The notes beneath the pieces were generated by a model that saw nothing but the letters and a program-made list of their open reading frames with translations, was not told the origin of the DNA and searched no databases. A stretch of 13,670 nt of DNA from an uncultured Ruminococcus sp. (GTDB taxonomy: Bacteria; Bacillota; Clostridia; Oscillospirales; Ruminococcaceae), in the NCBI GenBank assembly GCA_900543105.1, contig UQQA01000065.1:1-13670 (forward strand). The letters run 5' to 3'. Positions 6,099 to 13,670 of the stretch are shown here, in pieces. The translations under genes and the position numbers were made by a program. Numbering within the stretch: position 1 is the stretch's first letter; each line of letters begins with the position of its first letter.

Positions 6099-9000
6099 CT
6101 TATAAAAGAGCTTTTTTCGGAATATACCGAGCTGATACCGAATTCGATCGGCAGGGGAGATATTCTGAAACTGCAATATACACCGAGTTTTTCGGATATA
6201 TATATTTATGCTTCGTTCGCTCAGCTTCAAAGCGGCGAATACATAGCCGATTTTGAAAACGGACTTGGAAAAGCGCTCAATACTGCCGTAAGCCTGATTT
6301 GCAGATATGCTCCGAACCTTTTCAGCGATAAAGCACTGCCTGAGCTTGTTGTTCAGCTGAAAAAGAAGATTTCGCTGATAAACGGCTGTTTCAAAGGTGC
6401 GATGTACAGCATAGATGATAAGGATAAAAAGGTCATTATTGCGATCAAAGGTGCAGGTGCGGATATGCTTATAAAGGCAGGCTTTGAGCGTGAAATGTCA
6501 AGAATTATCCGTGAATACTTTCAGGTCGAGTATTCTGTCGAGCTTAAATCACTTTCTACCGCAGAAAATCGGCATGAGAACTATCAGCGTGACGTTGAAG
6601 CTTATATGGCAAGTATGCCGATACCCGATGCTCCGCCGTCCGATCCTTTTGCAGCATTTGATACGGAAATTTCCGCTGATAATATCGTAACGCTTGACTA
6701 TAAGGATCTGCCGATACTTTCCGAAAATGCAGAAATTCTGAGAGGACGAAAGATCGAAGCCCCTCCAGTAAATATTGCCGATATTCAGGGAAAGGTAAGC
6801 AATATAGTTATCTGGGGTGATGCTTTTGACTACAAGGAGAAAGAAATTCGCACCAAAAACGGCGAAAAACGTGTTGTCAGCCTCAGCATCACAGACTATA
6901 CAAGTTCGATCTCGATAAAAAGCTTTGAAAATAAAGACGATGAAAATATTCTTGCAAAATTTGCAAAGGGCGGAACTGTTCTTGTAAGAGGACGAACCGA
7001 ATTTGATACATTTGAAAATGAGCTTGTTTTCAAAGCAAACGACATAATGAAAGTACAGCGTGTTGAAAAAACAGACAGCGCCGAAACAAAGCGCGTCGAG
7101 CTTCATATGCACTCGAATATATCGATGATGGACGCAATAACTCCCGTTTCAAAGCTTATCAAACGTGCATTCAAGTGGGGACACAAGGCTATCGCAATAA
7201 CAGACCACGGCGTTGTTCAGGCTTTCCCCGAAGCAAGCTCTACCGTTGCGGATATACGCAAAGGCGGCGGTGATTTTAAGGTGATTTACGGCTGTGAGGC
7301 TTATTCCGTAAATGACTGCACCGAAGCTGTCCGTTTGTTCCGTGACAAGGACATAAAGGACGAGCTTATCGTGTTCGACCTTGAAACAACGGGTTTCAAT
7401 GCCGAAGCTGAACGAATCATTGAAATAGGTGCAGTAAAAGTCCGCAACCTTGAAATTGAAGAATCATTTCAGACCTTTGTAAACCCGGGAAAAGACATTC
7501 CCGAAAGGATAACGAAGCTCACAAGCATCACTAACGATGATGTAAAGGACGCTCCCTCGCAGGAAGAAGCGCTTCGCCAATTTATCGAATTCTGCGGAGA
7601 AGCACCCGTACTTATAGCGCATAACGCAGGCTTTGACTGTTCGTTTATCGAAGCAGGCTGCCTGCGATACGGTATCGAATTTCATTTCACAATGGTAGAT
7701 ACTGTTGTAATGAGCCGAAGTATGCTTCCCGAACTTAAACGCCACAAGCTTGACAGTGTTGCAAAGGAATTAAAGCTTGGTGAATTCGACCACCACCGTG
7801 CAGATGACGATGCTAAAATGCTTGCACGAATTTTTGTTAAGCTTGCAGCAAGGCTTGTTGCCGAAAAGGGTGTACAGCGAATTTCGGAGATAAACGCCTG
7901 CGTTAAAGACGTTGACCCGAGACTGCTTAAAATGTATCACCAGATAATACTTGTAAAAGATGCTATCGGACTGAAAAATCTTTACAAGCTTATTTCATTC
8001 AGTAACCTCAAATATTACCGCCGCCGTCCGAGAATTCCTATATCGGAAGTAATGAAACACCGTGAGGGTCTTATTCTCGGAAGTGCCTGCGAAGCAGGTG
8101 AGCTTTTCACTGCGATAAAAGACGGCCGTCCCTGGGACGAAATAAAGGAAATCGCAGGCTTTTACGATTATCTTGAAATTCAGCCGGTCGGAAACAACGA
8201 GTTCCTGATCCGTGACCCCGATCAGCCGTCAATAAACACTATTGAAGACCTGCAGGAACTCAATAAAAAGGTCGTTAAGGTCGGAGATGAGCTTGGAATA
8301 CCCGTTGTTGCGACCTGCGACGTTCATTTTATGGACAAGTCCGATGCTATTTTTCGAAGGATCTTACAGCAGGGCGGTCTGAAAATGGCTGACGCTGCGA
8401 ATCAGCCGCCGCTTTATCTGAGAACTACCGATGAGATGCTTGAAGAATTCGCATATCTTGGAAAGGAAAAGGCTTATGAGGTCGTTGTAACGAATACGAA
8501 CCTTATTGCGGATATGGTAAACCCCGATATTGTACCGATACCACCCGGAACATTCACGCCTGAAATCGAGGGTGCGGAAGAAGACCTTCAGCGCATCACT
8601 TGGGCGAAATGCAAGGAGATATACGGCGATCCGCTTCCCGAACTGGTTGAAAAGCGACTGGATAAGGAGCTTACTTCTATTATAAAGCACGGCTTCTCTG
8701 TGCTTTATATGATCGCACAGAAGCTCGTTGCAAACTCAAACGAACACGGATACCAAGTTGGTTCGAGAGGTTCGGTAGGTTCTTCATTCGTTGCTTCAAT
8801 GGCAGGAATTTCGGAAGTAAACCCGCTTCCGCCGCATTATATCTGCCCTAAATGCAAACACAGTGAATTCATCACGGACGGTTCGATAAGCTCAGGCTTT
8901 GACCTGCCGCCAAAGGATTGTCCGAACTGCAATATCCCTATGAACCGAAACGGTCACGATATCCCGTTTGAAACGTTCCTCGGCTTTGATGGTGACAAAG

Positions 9001-10433
9001 CTCCTGATATCGACCTTAACTTCTCGGGCGAATATCAGACCTTTGCACATAAATATACGGAAGAGCTGTTCGGCGTTGACAATGTGTTCAAGGCAGGAAC
9101 GATCGGCTCGGTCGCAGACAAGACCGCTTACGGCTATGTTATGCACTACCTTGAAGAAACGGGGCAGACTGCAACAAAGGCAGAGATATCCCGACTTACT
9201 ATTGGCTGCACGGGCATAAAGCGAACAACTTCGCAGCACCCCGGAGGAATGGTCGTTGTACCGTCAAAATTTGAGGTTTATGATTTCACCCCCGTTCAGC
9301 ATCCTGCCGATGACCCTGAATCCAATTTTATAACAACGCACTTCGACTTCCATTCACTTCATGATACTATCTTGAAACTTGACGAACTCGGACACGATGT
9401 GCCGACGCTCTATAAGCATCTCGAAGATCTCACGGGCATTAAGACCGATGATATCTTCCCGGGCGATGAAAAGGTAATGAGCCTTTACACCTCGACGGAA
9501 GCTTTGGGCGTCACTCCCGAACAGATAGATAGCCTGACGGGAACGCTTGCTATCCCTGAAATGGGTACAGGCTTTGCCCGTCAGATGCTCATGGACGCAC
9601 AGCCGAAGAAATTTTCCGACCTTTTGCAGATATCGGGACTTTCACACGGTACTGACGTTTGGCTCGGCAATGCGCAGGATCTTATCAAAAACGGAACCTG
9701 TACGATCTCCGAAGTTATCGGCTGCCGTGACGGTATTATGACATATCTTATTTATCACGGCGTTGAACCGAAAACGGCGTTCAAGATCATGGAGATAACC
9801 CGAAAGGGCAAAGCGCCTAAGCTGCTCACGGAAGAAATGAAGCAGGATATGCTTGCTCACGATGTTCCGCAGTGGTACATTGACAGCTGCTTGAAGATCA
9901 AGTATATGTTCCCGAAAGCCCACGCCGCAGCTTACGTTATTTCCGCAAACCGACTTGCTTGGTTCAAGGTCTATTATCCGCTTGCGTTCTATGCGACGAT
10001 ATTTACCGTACGAGGCGAAGATTTTGACGCTGAATCGGCAGTTGCAGGAAAAGAAGCGGTTCGCTACCGTCTTGACGAACTCAAGAAAAAAGGCAATGAC
10101 CGTTCGGCAAAGGAAACCTCCACAATGGATATGCTCATGATAATAAATGAGATGATGCAGCGTGGTTATGAATTCCTGCCGATAAATATTTACAAGTCGC
10201 ACGGTACGGATTACACAATTGAGGACGGCAAGATAAGACTTCCGTTCTGTGCTGCGGCAGGCATTGGCGCAAACGCAGGAACAGCTATTTATGAAGCCGT
10301 TCAGCAAGGTCCGTTGCTTTCGATAGATGAACTGCAGGAGCGAAGCGGTGCAACAAAGACCGTTATTGAAATTCTTGAATCTATCGGAGCAATGGGTGAT
10401 CTGCCGAAATCTGACCAGATGAGCCTGTTTTAA
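6096..10433 (+). CDS. polC: DNA polymerase III PolC-type (alpha subunit with proofreading exonuclease)
   Basis: PolC is the main replicative DNA polymerase of Firmicutes, joining polymerase and 3'-5' exonuclease in one chain. The 1445 residues match the family (B. subtilis about 1437). Order of domains: an N-terminal region (1-225); an OB fold (about 228-330); the first PHP part with His337, His339 and Asp370-His371; an inserted DEDD exonuclease with Asp428/Glu430 (FDLETTGF), LIAHNAGFD and His567/Asp572; the second PHP part ending at Asp742-His744; and the polymerase core. The core has zinc cysteines 917, 920, 942 and 945 and the catalytic pair Asp971/Asp973 (PDIDLNF), then SQHPGG. The chain ends in QMSLF (1441-1445), a sliding-clamp-binding motif. 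The start is TTG, chosen because AGGAG (6082-6086) sits 9 nt upstream and the next in-frame ATG is about 100 codons in. Confidence 0.97.
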   Translation: MLIKELFSEYTELIPNSIGRGDILKLQYTPSFSDIYIYASFAQLQSGEYIADFENGLGKALNTAVSLICRYAPNLFSDKALPELVVQLKKKISLINGCFKGAMYSIDDKDKKVIIAIKGAGADMLIKAGFEREMSRIIREYFQVEYSVELKSLSTAENRHENYQRDVEAYMASMPIPDAPPSDPFAAFDTEISADNIVTLDYKDLPILSENAEILRGRKIEAPPVNIADIQGKVSNIVIWGDAFDYKEKEIRTKNGEKRVVSLSITDYTSSISIKSFENKDDENILAKFAKGGTVLVRGRTEFDTFENELVFKANDIMKVQRVEKTDSAETKRVELHMHSNISMMDAITPVSKLIKRAFKWGHKAIAITDHGVVQAFPEASSTVADIRKGGGDFKVIYGCEAYSVNDCTEAVRLFRDKDIKDELIVFDLETTGFNAEAERIIEIGAVKVRNLEIEESFQTFVNPGKDIPERITKLTSITNDDVKDAPSQEEALRQFIEFCGEAPVLIAHNAGFDCSFIEAGCLRYGIEFHFTMVDTVVMSRSMLPELKRHKLDSVAKELKLGEFDHHRADDDAKMLARIFVKLAARLVAEKGVQRISEINACVKDVDPRLLKMYHQIILVKDAIGLKNLYKLISFSNLKYYRRRPRIPISEVMKHREGLILGSACEAGELFTAIKDGRPWDEIKEIAGFYDYLEIQPVGNNEFLIRDPDQPSINTIEDLQELNKKVVKVGDELGIPVVATCDVHFMDKSDAIFRRILQQGGLKMADAANQPPLYLRTTDEMLEEFAYLGKEKAYEVVVTNTNLIADMVNPDIVPIPPGTFTPEIEGAEEDLQRITWAKCKEIYGDPLPELVEKRLDKELTSIIKHGFSVLYMIAQKLVANSNEHGYQVGSRGSVGSSFVASMAGISEVNPLPPHYICPKCKHSEFITDGSISSGFDLPPKDCPNCNIPMNRNGHDIPFETFLGFDGDKAPDIDLNFSGEYQTFAHKYTEELFGVDNVFKAGTIGSVADKTAYGYVMHYLEETGQTATKAEISRLTIGCTGIKRTTSQHPGGMVVVPSKFEVYDFTPVQHPADDPESNFITTHFDFHSLHDTILKLDELGHDVPTLYKHLEDLTGIKTDDIFPGDEKVMSLYTSTEALGVTPEQIDSLTGTLAIPEMGTGFARQMLMDAQPKKFSDLLQISGLSHGTDVWLGNAQDLIKNGTCTISEVIGCRDGIMTYLIYHGVEPKTAFKIMEITRKGKAPKLLTEEMKQDMLAHDVPQWYIDSCLKIKYMFPKAHAAAYVISANRLAWFKVYYPLAFYATIFTVRGEDFDAESAVAGKEAVRYRLDELKKKGNDRSAKETSTMDMLMIINEMMQRGYEFLPINIYKSHGTDYTIEDGKIRLPFCAAAGIGANAGTAIYEAVQQGPLLSIDELQERSGATKTVIEILESIGAMGDLPKSDQMSLF

Positions 10434-10458
10434 GGTTATGCTATGCGAAATTACCAAG

Positions 10459-10506
10459 CAAAATGCTGTCATTTTGGAATATTAAGTCGATTTTGTCCAA
10501 AATTTT
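10459..10506 (+). terminator. Weak AT-rich stem-loops after polC
   Basis: Two alternative stems share the same central arm. CAAAATG (10459-10465) can pair with CATTTTG (10470-10476) over a 4-nt loop. Alternatively, ATTTTGGA (10471-10478) can pair with TCCAAAAT (10496-10503), followed by TTT. Both are AT-rich with only a short T run, so a role in ending polC transcription is tentative. Their position just upstream of the his promoter fits. Confidence 0.3.
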
Positions 10507-10516
10507 CGGCAAACTA

Positions 10517-10545
10517 TTGACAAATCGGTGTTACTATGCTACTAT
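10517..10545 (+). promoter_or_regulatory. Sigma-A-type promoter of the his operon
   Basis: A consensus -35 TTGACA (10517-10522) is separated by 17 bp from TACTAT (10540-10545), a 4/6 match to the -10, preceded by TG one base before it (10537-10538, an extended -10). Transcription would start near 10552, giving a leader of about 42 nt before hisZ. An overlapping TATAAT at 10543-10548 has a 20-bp spacer and is a less likely alternative. Confidence 0.75.
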
Positions 10546-10561
10546 AATAACATAGTAACAC
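10528..10561. promoter_or_regulatory. Palindromic operator candidate centred on the his promoter -10
   Basis: GTGTTACTATG (10528-10538) and CATAGTAACAC (10551-10561) are perfect 11-bp inverted arms with a 12-bp spacer. The centre (10544/10545) falls on the -10 box. Inside is a second, overlapping pair: TACTAT recurs at 10532 and 10540, and ATA(G/A)TA occurs at 10544 and 10552. Half-sites in each orientation are therefore offset by 8 bp. Such a layout suits a dimeric repressor binding in tandem and blocking RNA polymerase. The regulator is not in the window. A TrpR-family HisR/YerC-type protein is one candidate, from memory of Firmicute his regulation. Confidence 0.6.
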
Positions 10562-10593
10562 TTTATCACGATGAATTACAGGAGCTTAAAGCT

Positions 10594-11793
10594 ATGAAAA
10601 GATTTGATTTGATAACTCCCGAGGGTACAAAAGATCTTCTTTTTGAGGACTGCGTTATAAGAAACAGTGTTGAGAAGAAGATATCCGATATTTTCAAGTC
10701 CAAGGGTTATTGCGAGATAAAAACACCAGGCATTGAATTTTTTGATGTGTTCAACCTGCGTTCACGTTACTTTCCGCAGGAAAGTATGTATAAGCTTGTT
10801 GACAATAAGGGCAGACTTCTCGTTGTTCGCCCCGATTCAACAATGCCTATCGCACGTGTTGCAGCAACAAGACTTCGTGAAGCAAAGCTTCCGCTCCGAA
10901 TGTTCTATAATCAGAACGTTTATCGCAGCAAATCCTCAATGCGCGGCAGAAGTGATGAAATAAAGCAGATGGGTATCGAGCTTATCGGTTCGGACTCCAA
11001 AAGAGCCGACCTTGAGGTTATAACAACAGCTATCGAAGTCCTTTCTTCCTGCGATAATGACAAATTCCGTCTTGAACTCGGAAACATCGGTCTTTTCAGA
11101 AAGCTTGTGGAAAAGCTCCCTGTTACCGAAGAAACAAGAGAAGAGATCAGAAGCCTTATCGAAGTAAAAAACTATCCAGCGCTCAACGATCTGCTCGATT
11201 CTATCGGTGATACCGAAGTGACGAATGCACTCAAACAGCTTCCCCGTCTTTTCGGCGGAGTTGAGGTTTTCGACAAAGCTGCGGAGCTTATGAACGACAG
11301 CGAGATAGATCGGATACTTGCAGAGCTCAAAGCGCTTTATACCAGCCTGCTTTCACTCGGTTACGACGGAAAGATCACAGTTGACCTCGGTATCGTAAAC
11401 AAGATGCATTACTACACGGGCGCTGTTATCAAGGGGTATCTTGAAGGCTATGGCGATGCCGTTCTTTCGGGCGGCAGATATAATCATCTTCTTGCCGAAT
11501 TCGGATATGATGTTCCCGCAACGGGTTTTGCAATCAACGTTGACGCTGTATCGACCGTATTAAAGCGAAGAGAAACTGTTAAAGCTCCTGCTGCCGATGT
11601 GATAGTTTTTGCAGAGGACGGTTATGTTATAGAAGGCTTGAAGCTTGTTTCAAAGCTTGGCTCAGAGGGAAAGATTGCGCTCAATTCCGTATTTGATTCG
11701 CTCGAAGAAACGAAGAATTATGCCCGTGAATACGGTATAAAGAAAGTTATCTGCGTTTCCGATAAAACAACTGAGATGACTGTGGAGGGCTGA
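10594..11793 (+). CDS. hisZ: ATP phosphoribosyltransferase regulatory subunit
   Basis: HisZ is a catalytically dead histidyl-tRNA-synthetase paralogue that joins short HisG to form the first enzyme of histidine synthesis and mediates histidine feedback. The 399 residues contain TPEGTKDLL (8-16), motif-2-like RPDSTMPIAR (79-88) and FYNQNVYRS (104-112), MHYYTG (271-276) and SGGRYNHLL (292-300). The synthetase catalytic signature RGLDYYT reads NKMHYYT here, so the essential Arg is lost, as expected for HisZ. A C-terminal Rossmann-like region (about 333-395) resembles the anticodon-binding fold. The ATG at 10594 is chosen because AGGAG (10580-10584) lies 9 nt upstream and the protein then begins as family members do. 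The frame extends upstream to a GTG at 10528, but that would run through the promoter. hisG starts 3 nt after the stop. Confidence 0.93.
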   Translation: MKRFDLITPEGTKDLLFEDCVIRNSVEKKISDIFKSKGYCEIKTPGIEFFDVFNLRSRYFPQESMYKLVDNKGRLLVVRPDSTMPIARVAATRLREAKLPLRMFYNQNVYRSKSSMRGRSDEIKQMGIELIGSDSKRADLEVITTAIEVLSSCDNDKFRLELGNIGLFRKLVEKLPVTEETREEIRSLIEVKNYPALNDLLDSIGDTEVTNALKQLPRLFGGVEVFDKAAELMNDSEIDRILAELKALYTSLLSLGYDGKITVDLGIVNKMHYYTGAVIKGYLEGYGDAVLSGGRYNHLLAEFGYDVPATGFAINVDAVSTVLKRRETVKAPAADVIVFAEDGYVIEGLKLVSKLGSEGKIALNSVFDSLEETKNYAREYGIKKVICVSDKTTEMTVEG

Positions 11794-11796
11794 GAA

Positions 11797-12432
11797 ATGA
11801 ATAACGAAAACAGAAAACTGCGTATTGCTCTCACAAAGGGCAGACTTGAAAAAGATACTGTCGGACTTCTCGAAAAGATAGGTTATGACTGCTCGGCTGT
11901 CCATGATAAGGGCAGAAAGCTTATTCTCCCGGTTGGTGACAGGATAGAAGTCGTTCTCGCAAAGGCTGCCGATGTTATCACTTATGTTGAACACGGTGTA
12001 TGCGATATGGGCGTTGTCGGAAAAGACACTATTATGGAGATGAGCGGCAAATTCTTTGAAGTTGCAGACCTCGGCTTCGGCAGATGCAAATTTGCTCTTG
12101 CAGGAAAAAAGGGTACAAACTTTTATGAGGGCTTCAACGTAAAAACTATTGCTACAAAGTATCCAAACGTTTCACGCTCTTTCTTTGAGAAGAAGGGAAT
12201 GGACGTTGATATCGTAAAGATTGAGGGCAGTGTTGAGCTTGCTCCGCTCCTCGACCTTGCGGACGCTATTGTTGATATCGTTGAAACGGGAACAACACTT
12301 AAAGAAAACGGACTTGAAGTATTTGAAGATGTTGCTCCGATCTCCGCCCGTCTTATTGTAAATACAGTAAGCCTTAAAATTCGTCAGCAGGAAATTGAAG
12401 AGCTTATAAAGTCGATTGAAGAAAATCTTTGA
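11797..12432 (+). CDS. hisG: ATP phosphoribosyltransferase, short form (catalytic subunit)
   Basis: HisG condenses ATP and PRPP to phosphoribosyl-ATP, the committed step of histidine synthesis. The 211 residues correspond to the short form, which lacks the C-terminal histidine-binding domain of long HisG and depends on HisZ, encoded directly upstream. It starts with LRIALTKGRL (8-17). VEHGVCDMGVVGKD (64-77) is the typical hinge region, and ADAIVDIVETGTTLKENGLE (156-174 and onward) is the family signature with the PRPP loop Glu163-Thr167. The ribosome-binding site GGAGGG lies at the end of hisZ, with only 3 nt between the genes, so the two subunits are probably made in coupled fashion. Confidence 0.97.
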   Translation: MNNENRKLRIALTKGRLEKDTVGLLEKIGYDCSAVHDKGRKLILPVGDRIEVVLAKAADVITYVEHGVCDMGVVGKDTIMEMSGKFFEVADLGFGRCKFALAGKKGTNFYEGFNVKTIATKYPNVSRSFFEKKGMDVDIVKIEGSVELAPLLDLADAIVDIVETGTTLKENGLEVFEDVAPISARLIVNTVSLKIRQQEIEELIKSIEENL

Positions 12433-12452
12433 TAGAAAGAAGTGCATATAAA

Positions 12453-13670
12453 ATGATTCAGAAAATTATCGCAAACGGAACAGATGAAAAGAACTTCCTC
12501 AAAGAAGTTGAAAAGCGCAACGGCGAAAAGGACAAAAAGGTCGGCGAAATTGTCAGCGAGATAATTGAAACCGTTAAAAACGGCGGAGATAAGGCTGTAA
12601 AAGATTATACACTCAAATTTGACGGCAAGCTCCCACAGTATTATGAAGTTCCGAGAGAAGTCATCAATGATGCTCTCACAGAAGCTGATCCCGAATTTGT
12701 AAATGCTCTTCTCAATGCACAGGAAAACATTACCGACTTCCATAACCGTCAGAAAGAGCAGGGTTTCATCAATCCGCTTTCTAACGGCGTTATCCTCGGT
12801 CAGAGAGTAAGAGGACTTGAAAGAGTTGGTCTTTACGTTCCCGGCGGCACGGCTGCTTATCCGTCATCTGTACTTATGAATGCTATTCCTGCAAAAATCG
12901 CAGGCGTTAAGGAAATTATCATGGTAACACCGCCGAAGAAAGACGGCACACCTAACAAGGATATTCTTGTTGCGGCTGCTATCTGCGGCGTTGACAGAAT
13001 ATTTATGGCAGGCGGCGCACAGGCAATTGCTGCACTCGCTTACGGCACAGAGGAGATCCCAAAGGTAGACAAGATCGTCGGACCCGGAAATATCTTTGTT
13101 GCAACAGCGAAGAAACTTCTTTTCGGTATGGTAGATATCGATATGGTCGCAGGTCCGAGCGAAATTCTTGTTGTAGCTGATGAAACCGCTGACCCGAAGT
13201 ATCTCGCCGCTGACCTTATGTCGCAGGCTGAACACGATGTTCTCGCATCTGCAATTCTTATCACAACAAGCGAAGAAATTGCCGATAAGACAATTGCTGA
13301 GATCGAACGTCAGAAAGAGTCGCTTTCCCGTAAGGCTATTATCGACCAGTCGCTCGATAACTACGGTGCTGTTATCATTGCAAAGAGCATTTCGGACGCT
13401 ATCGAGCTTGCAAACGGTCTTGCTCCCGAACACCTTGAGATGCAGGTAGACAATCCTATGCAGTATCTCGGTCAGCTCGACAATGTTGGCTCTATCTTCC
13501 TCGGAAAGTATGCTCCCGAACCGCTCGGCGACTACTATGCAGGTCCTAACCACGTTCTTCCGACAAGCGGCACGGCAAGATTTTTCTCACCTTTGTCGGT
13601 TGACAGCTTTGTTAAGAAAAGTTCGTTTATTTATTATACCGAAAATGAACTTGAAAAGGCAAAGGACGAT
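12453..13670 (+). CDS. hisD: Histidinol dehydrogenase, 3'-truncated by window edge
   Basis: HisD oxidises L-histidinol to L-histidine with two NAD, using a bound zinc ion. The frame is open for 406 codons from the ATG at 12453 to the last base with no stop; the family is about 430 residues, so only the end is missing. Visible landmarks are GLYVPGGTAAYPSS, GGAQAIAALAYGT and DKIVGPGNIFVATAK, then SQAEHD with zinc ligands Gln258 and His261. APEHLE carries the catalytic Glu326 and His327, and GDYYAGPNHVLPT has Asp360 and His367. Numbering nearly coincides with E. coli HisD; the last zinc ligand (His419 there) lies past the edge. The gap to hisG is 20 nt. The ribosome-binding site is poor (AGAAAGAAG, 12434-12442), so translation may rely on coupling to hisG. 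Confidence 0.96.
   Translation, partial: MIQKIIANGTDEKNFLKEVEKRNGEKDKKVGEIVSEIIETVKNGGDKAVKDYTLKFDGKLPQYYEVPREVINDALTEADPEFVNALLNAQENITDFHNRQKEQGFINPLSNGVILGQRVRGLERVGLYVPGGTAAYPSSVLMNAIPAKIAGVKEIIMVTPPKKDGTPNKDILVAAAICGVDRIFMAGGAQAIAALAYGTEEIPKVDKIVGPGNIFVATAKKLLFGMVDIDMVAGPSEILVVADETADPKYLAADLMSQAEHDVLASAILITTSEEIADKTIAEIERQKESLSRKAIIDQSLDNYGAVIIAKSISDAIELANGLAPEHLEMQVDNPMQYLGQLDNVGSIFLGKYAPEPLGDYYAGPNHVLPTSGTARFFSPLSVDSFVKKSSFIYYTENELEKAKDD

Noticed and set aside
9642..10472. Minus-strand open frame of 276 codons opposite the end of polC
   Set aside because: It overlaps conserved PolC sequence, is rich in Cys, Arg and Phe without any domain, and lacks a convincing ribosome-binding site.
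10528..10593. Extension of hisZ to a GTG at 10528 (22 more residues)
   Set aside because: It would place coding sequence over the -10 box and palindrome, has no ribosome-binding site, and the extra residues (MLLCYYNNIVTLY...) do not resemble HisZ. AGGAG 9 nt before the ATG at 10594 fits better.
12864..13553. Minus-strand open frame of 229 codons opposite hisD
   Set aside because: hisD has every catalytic residue on the + strand in this span; the antisense translation shows no motif.

Overview
The window is a stretch of ordinary bacterial housekeeping DNA, with every gene on the + strand. The gene order pyrH-frr-uppS-cdsA-dxr-rseP-ispG-polC is characteristic of Firmicutes, especially Clostridia. 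A PolC-type replicase and a short-form HisG paired with HisZ agree with this. From the protein style (for example the IRPSGE motif in UppS) and the moderate GC, I infer an Oscillospirales/Ruminococcaceae-like gut clostridium. That family-level placement is an inference from memory, not a search result.

Layout: positions 3-536 hold the 3' part of pyrH (UMP kinase), cut at the left edge. It is followed by frr (567-1121) and uppS (1121-1828, a 1-nt TGATG overlap). A 99-bp AT-rich gap with a -10-like TATAAT precedes cdsA (1928-2758). A perfect 12-bp hairpin lies between cdsA and dxr (2822-3964). dxr overlaps rseP (3964-5010) by 1 nt, then come ispG (5025-6071) and polC (6096-10433, TTG start). 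A 160-bp gap holds a weak hairpin, a good sigma-A-type promoter and an 11-bp palindrome. It leads into a histidine operon, hisZ (10594-11793), hisG (11797-12432) and hisD (12453 to the right edge, where the last residues are missing). No stretch longer than 300 bases lacks a gene.

How the genes fit together: Dxr and IspG are two MEP-pathway enzymes that make isoprenoid precursors. UppS uses those precursors for the C55 lipid carrier of cell-wall synthesis. CdsA makes CDP-diacylglycerol for phospholipids, and RseP is an intramembrane protease linked to envelope stress signalling. PyrH supplies pyrimidine nucleotides, Frr recycles ribosomes and PolC replicates the chromosome. HisZ and HisG form the histidine-sensitive first enzyme of histidine synthesis, and HisD catalyses the last two steps.

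No new multi-gene system is visible. The sequence features most worth checking are the palindromic operator-like element centred on the -10 box of the his promoter, a fold-back-like inverted repeat at the extreme left end that disrupts a conserved part of pyrH, and the strong hairpin between cdsA and dxr.
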